The translations under genes were made by a program, and so were the position numbers. A stretch of 64,000 nucleotides of DNA from Micromonospora sp. NBC_01796. Its GTDB lineage: Bacteria; Actinomycetota; Actinomycetes; Mycobacteriales; Micromonosporaceae. The stretch is taken from contig NZ_CP109078.1 in assembly GCF_035917455.1 (NCBI RefSeq), positions 3,286,001 to 3,350,000 on the forward strand, written 5' to 3'. Within the stretch, counting starts at the first letter, position 1, and each line of letters begins with the position of its first letter. A model generated the notes under the pieces. The model saw only the letters and a list, made by a program, of their open reading frames with translations, was not told where the DNA came from and searched no databases. Positions 34,668 to 43,965 of the stretch are shown piece by piece.

Positions 34668-34803
34668 CTTTCCTCCGCTGGGGCGATCGGCCGTTTCGTC
34701 CGGCCCGTGGAGTTCGGATGACAAAATCTGCTTTTGACGTGTCCGCTGGCTTCCCGCCCGGGAGGGCGGCAAACAGCAGGAGCCCGCTTCACCTGGCCAG
34801 CCC

Positions 34804-35004
34804 TCATCTGGCCAGGAAGTGCCAACCCATCCAGAGCCACGCCCCGAGCACGATCACCCGCCCGGTTCCGCTGCGCATGGCGGCGATGAGCGCGCTGCCC
34901 AGCGGGGCGACCGTACTGTTCGGGCGTCGTCCGGCGAGGTCGACCAGGATCATGGCGCCGATGATCAGGGCGAAACCGACAACGAGTACGGCGCGTGCGG
35001 TCAA
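34804..35004 (-). CDS. DUF6186-like small membrane protein, 66 aa
   Basis: TTG 35004 is proposed because it overlaps the stop of the upstream gene (TTGA) and gives a product of the family's usual length. It consists of two membrane segments (ARAVLVVGFALIIGAMILVD and GRVIVLGAWLWMGWHFLAR) joined by a RRPNSTVAPLGSAL loop; the ending WLW.GWHFLAR matches DUF6186. Function unknown. It is translationally coupled to the membrane protein gene before it. Confidence 0.65.
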   Translation of the reverse strand: MTARAVLVVGFALIIGAMILVDLAGRRPNSTVAPLGSALIAAMRSGTGRVIVLGAWLWMGWHFLAR

Positions 35005-35423
35005 CGGGTCACCAGCCAGGCTCCGGTGCTCAGCCACAGCACGTAGCCGGCGAGCCGGCCGGGATAGGTGTCCAGGAACGGGTCGGCCAGGATGCTGAAC
35101 GTCGGATGTGCCGCGTCGTTGCCGGTGAACAGGGCAACCAGTTCCCAGACGCAGAAGGCGGCGCCGAGCCCCACCCAGGTCACCGCGGTCGCCCGACCGG
35201 CGAAGAGCGTACGGTGCGGCACCCGTCTCGCCCCCCACCAGAGCAGGACCAGTCCGGGTGCCAGTACGGCACAGGCGGCGGGCAGGGTCAGGGGCCGGGC
35301 GACCGCGGCCAGCAGGGCGTACCCGGCGATGGCGGTGGCGAAGGTGGGCGTCGCCCGACCGACGAGTGGGCCGACAGTATCGGCAGCGGGCGGCTCGGCC
35401 GTGTCCAGATCCGTCTGATGCAT
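35001..35423 (-). CDS. membrane protein, 140 aa
   Basis: The protein has four predicted membrane segments (about 30-48, 52-66, 80-100, 122-138) and a conserved-looking W.....H.TFSILADPFLDTYPGRLAGYVLWL stretch. It shares this with other actinobacterial proteins found next to DUF6186, which suggests a two-gene module. No enzyme motif is visible. The start ATG 35423 is uncertain. Confidence 0.7.
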   Translation of the reverse strand: MHQTDLDTAEPPAADTVGPLVGRATPTFATAIAGYALLAAVARPLTLPAACAVLAPGLVLLWWGARRVPHRTLFAGRATAVTWVGLGAAFCVWELVALFTGNDAAHPTFSILADPFLDTYPGRLAGYVLWLSTGAWLVTR

Positions 35424-35684
35424 CCCAATAGGATGCGGTGCTTCTACCGCTTTATCCGCTTACGGCACGCGGGTGATCGGGGTGAACTGGACAAACGACG
35501 GCGCTCGCCGGACAACGGTGGGGGTGGCACCCGTCAGCCGGAGCCGGCGAGCAGCGCACGACGGGATCAGCACCAGGCCACCGGCGTCCGCTGGCCGGGA
35601 GGTTCGAGCTGGGACGTAACCGGGGGTTTTAGCTGGGGCTTAAACAGTACGACGGGGGCCGGCGCCGGCCGGAGACTGGCGGTC

Positions 35685-36527
35685 ATGACTGAGCAGCAGA
35701 ACCTCATGACCGGGCAACAGCATCGAGCGGAGCAGTTCCGTGGCCTGCACAACGCCGGTGAGCCGGTTGTCCTGGTCAACGCGTGGGACGTGGCCAGCGC
35801 CAGGATCGTGGAGGCGGCCGGCGCCCGCGCGATCGCGACCACCAGCGCCGGGGTCGCCTGGAGTCTCGGCGCCCCGGACGGCGACGTGCTCGCCCGTGAC
35901 CTGGCCGTCGACCTGGTCGCCCGGATCGTCGGTGCGGTCTCCGTACCGGTGACCGCGGACATCGAGTCCGGCTTCGGCGCCACCCCGGACCAGGTCGGCG
36001 AGACCGTACGGGCGGTGCTGACCGCAGGGGCGGTCGGTGTCAACATCGAGGACGCGGTGCACGGGGGCGCCCCGGCGCTGCGACCCGTCGACGACCAGTG
36101 TGCCCGGCTGCGGGCCGCCCGGTCCGTCGCGGACGACGCCGGCATCCCGCTGTTCGTCAACGCCCGGGTCGACACCTTCCTGCGCGGGCTGGGCGGGTTG
36201 GCGGAGACGGTGGAGCGGGCGAACGCGTACCTGGCTGCCGGGGCGGACGGGATCTTCGTACCCGGGGTGGTGGATCCGGAACTGGTCGCCGACCTGGTAC
36301 GGGACATCCCCGCCCCGGTGAACATCCTCGCCGGGCCGGGCGCCCCGTCCTTGCCGGAGTTGGCGAAACTCGGGGTGAGCCGGCTGAGCCTCGGCTCCGG
36401 ACCCGCCGAGGCGGCGTACGGAATGGCCCGGCGGGTCGCCGAGGAGGCGTTCGGCACCGGGACGTACAACGCTCTGGTGGGTGCGCTGGACTGGGGCACG
36501 GTCAACGCCTTGATGACCCGCCGCTGA
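35685..36527 (+). CDS. isocitrate lyase/PEP mutase family protein
   Basis: The protein has 280 residues from ATG 35685; GGAG lies about 10 nt before it. The alpha/beta-barrel signatures are VLVNAWDVASARIVEAAGARAIATTSAGVAWSLG, PVTADIESGFG (metal-binding Asp/Glu) and GVNIEDA. The flexible-loop Cys of isocitrate lyase (KKCGH) is not present, so a lyase acting on an oxaloacetate- or methylisocitrate-like acid, or a phosphonopyruvate hydrolase-type reaction, is more likely than isocitrate cleavage. It has no metabolic partner next to it. Confidence 0.85.
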   Translation: MTEQQNLMTGQQHRAEQFRGLHNAGEPVVLVNAWDVASARIVEAAGARAIATTSAGVAWSLGAPDGDVLARDLAVDLVARIVGAVSVPVTADIESGFGATPDQVGETVRAVLTAGAVGVNIEDAVHGGAPALRPVDDQCARLRAARSVADDAGIPLFVNARVDTFLRGLGGLAETVERANAYLAAGADGIFVPGVVDPELVADLVRDIPAPVNILAGPGAPSLPELAKLGVSRLSLGSGPAEAAYGMARRVAEEAFGTGTYNALVGALDWGTVNALMTRR

Positions 36528-36533
36528 GGCCGG

Positions 36534-37592
36534 TCACCTCGTTCCGGCGGCCGTCTGCTCCGGCAGCAGGCCGCCGGGTTCGATCCCCACCGGTTGGAGT
36601 AGCCACCAGTGCCCGCCCAGCCCGGCCGGGTCGGTCAGCTCGGCCACCGTCGAGGCGGCGGCGAGCGCCCGGACGTACCCGGTCGGGTCGGTGCCGGCCA
36701 GGGTGAGCGGTGGTCGGCGGCCGTCTGCCCCGAGCGCCCGCAGCGCCGCCCCCTGACTGACCAGCGTGTACGCCACACCGGCGACCACCTCGCCGGCCGC
36801 CGCCACCGAGTCGACGGCGACGTGTGCGGTCAGGTCGCAGGACCCGTCCGGCACCGGTGGCACCTGCCGGCCGGATCGGAAGCCGGTCAACGTACCGCCG
36901 ATCGGGCGACCGGTGCGGAGGTGGCCGTAGTCGACGGCCAGGGCCAGCCCACGGTCGACCGCGTCGACGGCGGCGGCCCAGGCGGCGTCCCGGCTTCGGC
37001 CGATCTCCACCCGCGCACCCGGCAGCGGCCCCGCCGCACCCTCCTCCGCCAAACCGGGCCCGCCCGGCTGGTCCGGCCACCAGTGCGAGAGCCAGGCGAG
37101 GTCGGTGGCGGCGATCGGCGGACCGGCGGACTCGATGCCCGAGACCGGGTCGACCAGGACCTGGTGCCAGCCCGCCGGCCCGGCCCCGGCCAGGTCGAGC
37201 GGTACGTTGTCCAGCCATTCCGTGCCGATCAGCAGCCCGACGATGCCGGTCGGCACGGTGTCGAGCCACTCGATCTCGGGCGGCAGCGGGTCGGGGCGGG
37301 GGGCGAGTTCGACCCCGGTCAGTCGCAGCCGGCGGCCCAGTTCGGCCGGGGCGAGCGCGGCCACGGTACGGAGCAGTTCGCCCCGGCCGGCCCCGACGTC
37401 GACCACGTCCAGCCGGTCCGGGTGGCCGAGGGCGGTGTCGACCCGGTCGAGCAGGCGCAGCAGCGCGGCGCCGAGCACCGGTGCGGCGTTCGCGCTGGTA
37501 CGGAAGTGCGCCGCCGGGCCGTCGCCGGTGACGAAGAACCCGTCGGCGCCGTACAGGGCGGTGGTCATCGCCGCCCGCCAGGTCATCGGCAT
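36534..37592 (-). CDS. SAM-dependent methyltransferase, MidA/NDUFAF7 family
   Basis: The protein has 352 residues. It begins with the family pattern W..AM..ALYG.DGFF.....PA.HFRTS and has the SAM motif VVDVGAGRGELLRT, then GTEWLDNVPLDL (NEFxD-like) and ALAVDYGHL. In mitochondria NDUFAF7 methylates an Arg of a complex I subunit; the bacterial members are thought to methylate proteins, but the target here is unknown. It converges on the lyase-family gene with a 6-bp gap. Confidence 0.87.
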   Translation of the reverse strand: MPMTWRAAMTTALYGADGFFVTGDGPAAHFRTSANAAPVLGAALLRLLDRVDTALGHPDRLDVVDVGAGRGELLRTVAALAPAELGRRLRLTGVELAPRPDPLPPEIEWLDTVPTGIVGLLIGTEWLDNVPLDLAGAGPAGWHQVLVDPVSGIESAGPPIAATDLAWLSHWWPDQPGGPGLAEEGAAGPLPGARVEIGRSRDAAWAAAVDAVDRGLALAVDYGHLRTGRPIGGTLTGFRSGRQVPPVPDGSCDLTAHVAVDSVAAAGEVVAGVAYTLVSQGAALRALGADGRRPPLTLAGTDPTGYVRALAAASTVAELTDPAGLGGHWWLLQPVGIEPGGLLPEQTAAGTR

Positions 37593-37762
37593 GGGTTCGT
37601 CCGTTCTGCGGTGCAGGTCACGGTGCAGACCCTACGGCGATGGCGAGGTGACCCGCGCCACGGTCGGCGGGGTGGCGGAACGGGTCTGTAGCAGCGGGAA
37701 TGCGTTCGGCTCAGGTCCCGCATTCCTGCCCTTCCGGCGGTGGTGAAGGTTTTCACACATGC

Positions 37763-37793
37763 TTGTCGCAGATCCGTAACAACGGCGCATAAT
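37763..37793 (+). promoter_or_regulatory. candidate promoter of the DUF2520-panC-panD operon
   Basis: TTGTCG (37763) and CATAAT (37788) are 19 bp apart, about 40 bp before ATG 37836, inside a short AT-richer stretch. Confidence 0.4.
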
Positions 37794-37835
37794 TGCGATC
37801 GACCGGTACCACTTATCGAGGACTGGATCGAAGAC

Positions 37836-38801
37836 ATGAGCGCATCGCCGCGCCCGCGTCCGGCCACCCCTGTCGGGGTGACCGCGCCGGCCCACCGCAC
37901 CGCTGCCGCCGTGCCGCCCAGGACGCTGACTGTCGGTGTGATCGGCACCGGCCGGGTGGGTGCCGTACTCGGCGCCGCGCTGGCTGGGTCCGGACACCGG
38001 GTGCGCGCCGCCTCCGGTGTCTCCGCGGCGGCGAAGGCCCGGATCGCCCAACTGCTGCCCGGCGCCGTGAACCTGCCCGCCGCCGAGGTCGCCCGTGCCG
38101 GCGTGGACTTGCTGATCATCGCGGTGCCGGATGACGCGCTCGCCGCCGTGGTGTCCGGTCTGGCGGAGACCCGTGCCCTGCGTCCGGGCCAACTCGTCCT
38201 GCACACCTCCGGCGCGCACGGGCTCGGGGTGCTCGCACCCGCTGCCGCCGTCGGTGCCCGTACGCTCGCGGTCCACCCGGCGATGACCTTCACCGGTACC
38301 GCCGACGACCTGGCCCGACTGCCCGGCATCTCGTACGGCGTGACGGTCCCGGCGGACCTCCGGCCGCTCGCCGCCCGGCTCGTGGCGGACCTGGGCGGGG
38401 TGCCCGAGTGGGTGGCCGAGGGCGACCGTCCGCTCTATCACGCGGCTCTCGCCCACGGCGCGAACCACCTGGTCACCCTCGTCAACGAGGCGATGGACCG
38501 GTTGCGGGACGCGGGTGTGGCGCAGCCGGAGAAGGTGCTCGGGCCGTTGCTGCACGCCTCCCTGGACAACGCGCTGCGGCTCGGCGACGCGGCGCTGACC
38601 GGCCCGGTCGTCCGGGGCGACGCCGGCACCGTGGCCAAGCACCTGGACCGGTTGGCCGCGACCGCACCCGAGTCGGTCGCCGGTTACCTGGCGCTGGCCC
38701 GGCGCACCGCCGACCGGGCGATCGCCGCCGGCCGGCTCCGCCCGGTCGACGCGGTGTCGCTGCTCGGGGTGCTGGCCGACCGGCAGCGGCAGTCGGTCTG
38801 A
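37836..38801 (+). CDS. Rossmann-like and DUF2520 domain protein
   Basis: The protein has 321 residues from ATG 37836. The N-terminal Rossmann fold starts VGVIGTGRVGAVLGAALAGSGHRV and continues with LLIIAVPDDALAAVV and LVLHTSGAHG. The C-terminal helical DUF2520 domain has LYHAALAHGANHLVTLVNEA. This protein sits next to panC in many actinobacteria and has been proposed to act as the ketopantoate reductase of the pathway; the fold and the operon fit, and panE is not seen in the window. It is followed by panC through a small coupling frame. Confidence 0.87.
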   Translation: MSASPRPRPATPVGVTAPAHRTAAAVPPRTLTVGVIGTGRVGAVLGAALAGSGHRVRAASGVSAAAKARIAQLLPGAVNLPAAEVARAGVDLLIIAVPDDALAAVVSGLAETRALRPGQLVLHTSGAHGLGVLAPAAAVGARTLAVHPAMTFTGTADDLARLPGISYGVTVPADLRPLAARLVADLGGVPEWVAEGDRPLYHAALAHGANHLVTLVNEAMDRLRDAGVAQPEKVLGPLLHASLDNALRLGDAALTGPVVRGDAGTVAKHLDRLAATAPESVAGYLALARRTADRAIAAGRLRPVDAVSLLGVLADRQRQSV

Positions 38802-38908
38802 TGACAACCGGCCGGGTTGACCTCGCCGCGCAGGGCAGCGTCGCCGGGCAGGGCAGCGTCGGGAGCCGGGGAAGCGCCGGCGAGCAGGGAAGCGAGGAGC
38901 GGGCATGA
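38801..38908 (+). CDS. 35-codon frame linking DUF2520 and panC
   Basis: ATG 38801 overlaps the stop of the DUF2520 gene (TGATG), and the stop TGA 38906-38908 overlaps the panC start (ATGA). The product would be [20 protein letters not shown] and 15 more residues, Gly/Ser-rich with repeated GQGS. It looks like a coupling frame that keeps ribosomes moving into panC, not like a functional protein. Confidence 0.4.
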   Translation: MTTGRVDLAAQGSVAGQGSVGSRGSAGEQGSEERA

Positions 38909-39801
38909 CCGAGGTGGTACGCACCCGGACCGAGTTGGCGGCGGCGCGCGACGCGCTGCCGGGCACGGTCGCGGTGGTGATGACACTCGGCGCGCTGCAC
39001 GCCGGGCACGAGGCACTGCTGCACGCAGCCCGCGAGCGGGCCGACCACGTGGTGGTGACGATCTTCGTCAACCCGTTGCAGTTCGGGCCGACCGAGGACT
39101 TCGACAAGTATCCGCGTACCTTCGACGCCGACCTGGCGGTCTGCGCGGCGGCCGGGGTGGACCTGGTGTTCGCGCCGTCCCGCGAGGAGATGTACCCGAC
39201 CGGGGCGCCGCTGGTCCGGGTCGACCCCGGACCGCTCGGCGGGGAACTGGAGGGCGCCAGCCGCCCCGGTTTCTTCCACGGGGTCCTCACCGTGGTCCTC
39301 AAGCTGCTCCAGGTGGTCCGGCCGGACTTCGCGTTCTTCGGCGAGAAGGACTACCAGCAGCTCACGCTGGTCCGCCGGATGGCGCTCGACCTGAACGTAC
39401 CGGTGGAGATCGTCGGTGTGCCCACGGTCCGGGAACCGGACGGACTCGCCCTTTCCAGCCGTAACCGCTACCTGTCGGCGGACGAGCGGGTGACCGCGTC
39501 GAGCCTGTCCGCCGCCCTGCGGGCGGGCGCGACCGCCGCGGCGGCCGGGGTCGGCCCCGACGTCGCGCTCGCCGCCGCCCACGAGGCATTCCAAGCCACC
39601 GGTACGCCGGGCGCGAAGCTCGACTACCTGGTTCTGACCGACCCCGACCTGGCTCCGGCCCCGCTCGCCGGCCCGGCCCGGATGGTGGTGGCCGCCTGGG
39701 TCGGCGGCACCCGCCTGATCGACAACCTGGCCGTCCGGCTCGCCGGCCCGGCCACTGATTCGCTCGGCCACCCGGCCGTTGATTCGAAGGAAGAAATCTG
39801 A
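38905..39801 (+). CDS. panC: pantothenate synthetase
   Basis: Joins pantoate and beta-alanine with ATP to give pantothenate. The 298-residue length is normal. Motifs: [14 protein letters not shown] (HIGH-type, ATP), [26 protein letters not shown] and SSRNRYLS (KMSKS-like). The start of panD overlaps its stop by 1 nt (TGATG), and GAGGAGCGGGC precedes ATG 38905. The C-terminal tail (about 280-298) is less conserved. Confidence 0.97.
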   Translation: MTEVVRTRTELAAARDALPGTVAVVMTLGALHAGHEALLHAARERADHVVVTIFVNPLQFGPTEDFDKYPRTFDADLAVCAAAGVDLVFAPSREEMYPTGAPLVRVDPGPLGGELEGASRPGFFHGVLTVVLKLLQVVRPDFAFFGEKDYQQLTLVRRMALDLNVPVEIVGVPTVREPDGLALSSRNRYLSADERVTASSLSAALRAGATAAAAGVGPDVALAAAHEAFQATGTPGAKLDYLVLTDPDLAPAPLAGPARMVVAAWVGGTRLIDNLAVRLAGPATDSLGHPAVDSKEEI

Positions 39802-40229
39802 TGTTCCGCACCATGCTCAAGTCGAAGATCCACCGCGCCACGGTGACCCAGGCCGACCTGCACTACGTCGGTTCGGTGACCATCGACGAGGAGCTGCTCG
39901 AAGCCGCCGACCTGCTGCCCGGGGAGAAGGTGGCCATTGTGGACGTCACGAACGGGGCGCGGCTGGAGACGTACACCATCCCCGGCGCCCGGGGCACGGG
40001 TGTGATCGGTATCAACGGTGCCGCCGCCCATCTGGTGAACCCCGGTGACCTGGTCATCATCATCGGGTACGGGCAGTTCGAGGACGCCGAGGCGCGGTCG
40101 TACCAGCCTCGGGTGGTGCACGTGGACGCGGACAACCGGGTGATCGAACTCGGTGCCGACCCGGCCGGGGTGGCCCCCGGTATGGCCGACGATCTGGTCC
40201 GGGGCGACCTGGTGGCGGACGTCAGGTGA
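39801..40229 (+). CDS. panD: aspartate 1-decarboxylase
   Basis: Makes beta-alanine from aspartate for PanC. It has 142 residues; the proenzyme self-cleaves between Gly24 and Ser25 in [10 protein letters not shown] to form the pyruvoyl cofactor. Other motifs are [12 protein letters not shown] at the N-terminus and [17 protein letters not shown]. The coupling with panC keeps both products in step. Length and all key residues are intact. Confidence 0.97.
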   Translation: MFRTMLKSKIHRATVTQADLHYVGSVTIDEELLEAADLLPGEKVAIVDVTNGARLETYTIPGARGTGVIGINGAAAHLVNPGDLVIIIGYGQFEDAEARSYQPRVVHVDADNRVIELGADPAGVAPGMADDLVRGDLVADVR

Positions 40230-40348
40230 GCACACCGAACTGATGGGTCGAGCACGATCGACCACTTCGCCGAGGCGACGCAACGGCACCGGACGGCTAC
40301 GCTGTGACTCAGCCGTCCATACTGGTGCCGCCCTGGGGGAGGGACGCG

Positions 40349-41260
40349 ATGCGTCGTTGGTGGAGCGTCCCCGTCGCGGTGGGAGTGGCGGTCGTGCTGC
40401 TCAGCGGGTGTGGGAATTCGGCCGGGATCGACGGTTCGCTGATGGACGACTGGGCTCCGCTGGCGGAGGCGAAACCGTTCGTCCCGCCGGTCGGCACCTG
40501 CCATCCGGCAGACCCGGTCAAGGTCGCCCCGCTCTCGTCGTACGAGCCGGTCGACTGCACCGCCCCGCACCGGACCGAGACGGTGCACGTCGGCACCTTC
40601 GCCGGTGTTGCCGCCGGCCGGGAGGTGCCGCCGGTGGAGGGTTCGCCGGAGATTCGTACCGCCTTCGGCGAATGCGACGGGAAAGCGCGGGAATACGTCG
40701 GCAACGAATGGCGGGCTGGCCGCCTCCGGCTGGAGGTGGCCCTTCCCTCCCCGGTCGCCTGGACGGGTGGTGCGCGGTGGTTCCGGTGCGACATGGCGGA
40801 GGTGGCCAAGGTCGAGCCCACCAACGGCGTCGTCACCAGCCGTACGGCGAGCGTACGGGGTGCCCTGAAAACTCCGTCCCCGCTGGGTCTGACCTGCTAC
40901 ACGATCAATCGAGCGGCGAACCGGAGCATCACCGGGATGGTGGCCGTCGACTGCGCCAAGGCGCACAACAGCGAGTTCGTCGGGGTGTGGAAGGCGCCCG
41001 AGATGAACTACCCGACCAAGGACCTCGACTGGGTCCCGATCTTCGGCGAGTGCCAGAAGTTGATGGCGACGCACATCGGGACGCCCAATGACGTCAACCT
41101 TGCGTTCCGCGCCGGTGTGGTTCCCCTGCCGCCCACCCGCGACGACTGGCAGGCAGGCAACCGGGGCATCCGCTGCTACCTGGACCTGTACGGCGACGGC
41201 ACGGTCAACCGCCCGCTGCGGGGCGGCGGTCTCGCGGCGCTGCCCATCCCCACCAAATAG
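40349..41260 (+). CDS. septum formation family lipoprotein
   Basis: The protein has 303 residues from ATG 40349, with GGGAGGG 5 nt before; the longer frame from GTG 40304 lacks a ribosome site. A signal peptide ends in the lipobox LLSGC. The exterior part has two related halves, each with VGTCH/TCYT...VDC..PH..E.VGV/FVGV and WFRCDMAEV/IRCYLDLY, the septum formation (PF13845-type) pattern. TACGCT at 40298-40303 is a likely -10 box. The role in septation is known only from family naming. Confidence 0.83.
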   Translation: MRRWWSVPVAVGVAVVLLSGCGNSAGIDGSLMDDWAPLAEAKPFVPPVGTCHPADPVKVAPLSSYEPVDCTAPHRTETVHVGTFAGVAAGREVPPVEGSPEIRTAFGECDGKAREYVGNEWRAGRLRLEVALPSPVAWTGGARWFRCDMAEVAKVEPTNGVVTSRTASVRGALKTPSPLGLTCYTINRAANRSITGMVAVDCAKAHNSEFVGVWKAPEMNYPTKDLDWVPIFGECQKLMATHIGTPNDVNLAFRAGVVPLPPTRDDWQAGNRGIRCYLDLYGDGTVNRPLRGGGLAALPIPTK

Positions 41261-41338
41261 CCGCATCAGCGATCCGATCAGATCCAGATCACCCTCGCCG
41301 CCCCCGGCGGTCGGGCCGTGCGTCGAGCGGGGTTCACT

Positions 41339-43030
41339 GTGCTGATGCATGTGCCGACCCTGGATCTGCCGGTGTTGCCCACGCTGCTCGCCGCACCCGC
41401 ACCGGGCTGGGTGGAGACCACCGACGTGGTGGTGGTCGGGTCGGGTATCGCCGGGCTGACCGCCGCGCTCCAGTTGCGTGAGGCGGGTCTGCACGTCACC
41501 GTCGTGACGAAGGTCAACATCGATGACGGTTCCACCCGCTGGGCCCAGGGCGGCATCGCCGCCGTACTCGACCCGCTGGACACTCCCGCCGCGCACGCGT
41601 ACGACACCGAGGTTGCCGGGGTCGGGCTCTGCGACCCGGAGGCGGTCCGGGTGCTGGTCGAGGAGGGCCCGGCCCGGCTGCGCGAACTGATCCGGATCGG
41701 CGCCGAGTTCGACCGCAACGCGGACGGGTCGCTGATGCTCACCCGCGAGGGCGGGCACCGGACCAACCGGATCGTCCACGCCGGTGGTGACGCCACCGGT
41801 GCTGAGGTGCAGCGCGCCCTGCACGACGCCGTCGGCCGGGACCCGTGGATCCGGCTGGTCGAGCACGCGCTGGTGCTGGATCTGCTGCGCGCACCCGGCT
41901 GGGGGGACGCACCGGGCCAGGCCTGCGGCATCACGCTGCACGTACTCGGTGAGGGCAGCGAGGACGGGGTCGGTGCGATCCTGGCCCGCGCGGTGGTCCT
42001 CGCCACCGGCGGAATGGGGCAGGTCTTCGCCGCCACCACCAATCCGGCGGTCTCCACCGGGGACGGTGTGGCGTTGGCGATCCGGGCCGGTGCAGCCGTC
42101 ACCGACCTCGAGTTCGTCCAGTTCCACCCGACCGCCCTGATCAGCCCGGCCGACGCGACCAGTGTGCTCGGTGCCGCCCAGCAGCCGCTGGTCTCCGAGG
42201 CGTTGCGGGGCGAGGGGGCGTACCTGGTCGACGCGGACGGCAAGCGGTTCATGGTGGGTCAGCACGAACTGGCCGAACTGGCCCCGCGCGACGTGGTGGC
42301 GAAGGGCATCCACCGGGTGCTGGTGGCCTCCGGGGAGGACCACGTCTACCTGGACGCCCGGCACCTCGGCGCGGAGTTCCTCAACCAGCGCTTCCCCACC
42401 ATCGTCGCCTCCTGCCTGGCGATCGGGATCGACCCGGCGGTCGACCTGATCCCGGTCGCGCCGGCCGCGCACTACGCCTCCGGTGGTGTCCGTACGGACC
42501 TGCACGGCCGTACCTCGATCCCGGGCCTGTACGCCTGCGGCGAGGTCGCCTGCACGGGTGTGCACGGGGCGAACCGGTTGGCCAGCAACTCGTTGCTGGA
42601 GGGGCTGGTCTTCGCCCGGCGGATCGCCGACGACATCGCGCACAACCTGCCGCCGCAGGTGCAGCCGGCGCCGGGCGGGGCCTGGCAGGGCGGCACCGGC
42701 TGGGTCGTACAGCCGGAGACCCGGACCACCCTGCAACGGGCGATGAGCCGGGGTGCCGGCGTACTCCGGTCGGCGGAGTCGTTGCGGGCGACCGCCGCCG
42801 AACTGACCGGGGTCGCCCTGAGCCGGGGTGCGCCCCGGACCGCGAGCTGGGAGGCGACGAACCTGGTCACCGTGGCGTCGGCGCTGGTGACGGCGGCGTA
42901 CGCCCGTCAGGAGACGCGGGGCTGCCACTGGCGGGAGGACTTCCCGACGGTGAGCGACGAGTGGCGGGGTCATCTGGTCGGTTCGATCGGACCGGCCGGC
43001 GAACTGGTGGACACCTGGGAGGCGCTGTGA
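41339..43030 (+). CDS. nadB: L-aspartate oxidase
   Basis: FAD enzyme that oxidises L-aspartate to iminoaspartate, first step of NAD synthesis. The protein has 563 residues from GTG 41339, which has GCGGGG 7 nt upstream; GTG 41318 and ATG 41345 are alternatives. Motifs: DVVVVGSGIAGLTAAL (FAD), GSTRWAQGGIAAVL, REGGHRTNRIVHAGGDATG, EFVQFHPTAL, PAAHYASGGVRTD and LASNSLLEGLVFARR. The next gene overlaps it by 4 bp. The companion nadA (quinolinate synthase) is not in the window, although nadA, B and C often lie together. Confidence 0.95.
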   Translation: MLMHVPTLDLPVLPTLLAAPAPGWVETTDVVVVGSGIAGLTAALQLREAGLHVTVVTKVNIDDGSTRWAQGGIAAVLDPLDTPAAHAYDTEVAGVGLCDPEAVRVLVEEGPARLRELIRIGAEFDRNADGSLMLTREGGHRTNRIVHAGGDATGAEVQRALHDAVGRDPWIRLVEHALVLDLLRAPGWGDAPGQACGITLHVLGEGSEDGVGAILARAVVLATGGMGQVFAATTNPAVSTGDGVALAIRAGAAVTDLEFVQFHPTALISPADATSVLGAAQQPLVSEALRGEGAYLVDADGKRFMVGQHELAELAPRDVVAKGIHRVLVASGEDHVYLDARHLGAEFLNQRFPTIVASCLAIGIDPAVDLIPVAPAAHYASGGVRTDLHGRTSIPGLYACGEVACTGVHGANRLASNSLLEGLVFARRIADDIAHNLPPQVQPAPGGAWQGGTGWVVQPETRTTLQRAMSRGAGVLRSAESLRATAAELTGVALSRGAPRTASWEATNLVTVASALVTAAYARQETRGCHWREDFPTVSDEWRGHLVGSIGPAGELVDTWEAL

Positions 43031-43962
43031 GGACCGCTACCGAGGACGCGTTGCGTACGGCCGGACTGGATCCGGTGGTCGTGACCCGGATCGTGCAGAC
43101 CGCGCTGGAGGAGGACCTCGGGCCGGACCGGGTCGACGTGACGAGCGTGGCGACGATTCCGGCCGGGCAGGTCGACACGGTCGACGTGGTGGCCCGCGCC
43201 GACGGGGTGGTGGCCGGGCTGGCCGTCGCGGCGGCGGTGTTCGAGCTGGTCGGTGACGAGGTGTCCGGCCGTACGGTCGAGGTGGTCGTGCACGCCCGCG
43301 ACGGCGACCGGGTGGCCCGCGGCGACGTGCTGGCGACGGTGACCGGGCCGACCCGGGTCCTGCTCACCGCCGAGCGGACCGCGCTGAACCTGCTCACCCG
43401 GATGTCCGGGGTGGCGACCCACACGCGGGCCTGGGCGGACGCCCTGGTCGGGAGCAAGTCGACGGTGCTGGACACCCGCAAGACCACGCCGGGCCTGCGG
43501 GTGCTGGAGAAGTACGCGGTCCGGGCCGGCGGCGGCACGAACAAGCGGATGGGCCTGTACGACGTCGCGATGATCAAGGACAACCACAAGCTCGCGGCGG
43601 GCGGGATCGCCCCGGCGTACCGGCGGGTCCGGGAGGTCTTCCCGGAGGTCCCGATCCAGGTCGAGGTGACTGACGTCGCCGAGGCGGTCGAGGCGGTGGA
43701 GGCGGGGGCGAAGTTCCTGCTCTGCGACAACATGACCACCGGTCTGCTGGCCGAGGTGGTGGCGGTTGTCGGCGACCGGGCGGAACTGGAGGCGACCGGT
43801 GGGCTGACCCTCGACGTGGCGGCCGAGTACGCGGCCACCGGGGTCGACTACCTTTCGGTTGGGGCGCTGACCCACTCGTCGCCTATCTTGGACATCGCAC
43901 TAGACCTCCGGCCGGCAGATCACGGCCGGGACGAGGGTACGGACCTGGAGCACCGGGGCTGA
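43027..43962 (+). CDS. nadC: nicotinate-nucleotide pyrophosphorylase (quinolinate phosphoribosyltransferase)
   Basis: Converts quinolinate and PRPP to nicotinate mononucleotide. It has 311 residues from GTG 43027 (GTGA overlap with nadB). Motifs are ALNLLTRMSGVATHT, DTRKTTPGLRVLEKYAVRAGG, MGLYDVAMIKDNH, VEVTDVAEAVEA, LLCDNMT and the C-terminal TGVDYLSVGALTHS. The C-terminal tail beyond LDIALDL is extra and charged. coaX starts 3 nt after its stop. Confidence 0.96.
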   Translation: MRTATEDALRTAGLDPVVVTRIVQTALEEDLGPDRVDVTSVATIPAGQVDTVDVVARADGVVAGLAVAAAVFELVGDEVSGRTVEVVVHARDGDRVARGDVLATVTGPTRVLLTAERTALNLLTRMSGVATHTRAWADALVGSKSTVLDTRKTTPGLRVLEKYAVRAGGGTNKRMGLYDVAMIKDNHKLAAGGIAPAYRRVREVFPEVPIQVEVTDVAEAVEAVEAGAKFLLCDNMTTGLLAEVVAVVGDRAELEATGGLTLDVAAEYAATGVDYLSVGALTHSSPILDIALDLRPADHGRDEGTDLEHRG

Positions 43963-43965
43963 CGA

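Noticed and set aside
35685-36527. Isocitrate lyase of the glyoxylate cycle
   Set aside because: Length of 280 residues and lack of the KKCGH loop do not fit; called only at superfamily level.
39863-42973. 1036-codon minus-strand open frame
   Set aside because: Opposite panD, the septum-formation gene and nadB, all with complete motifs; its own translation has none.
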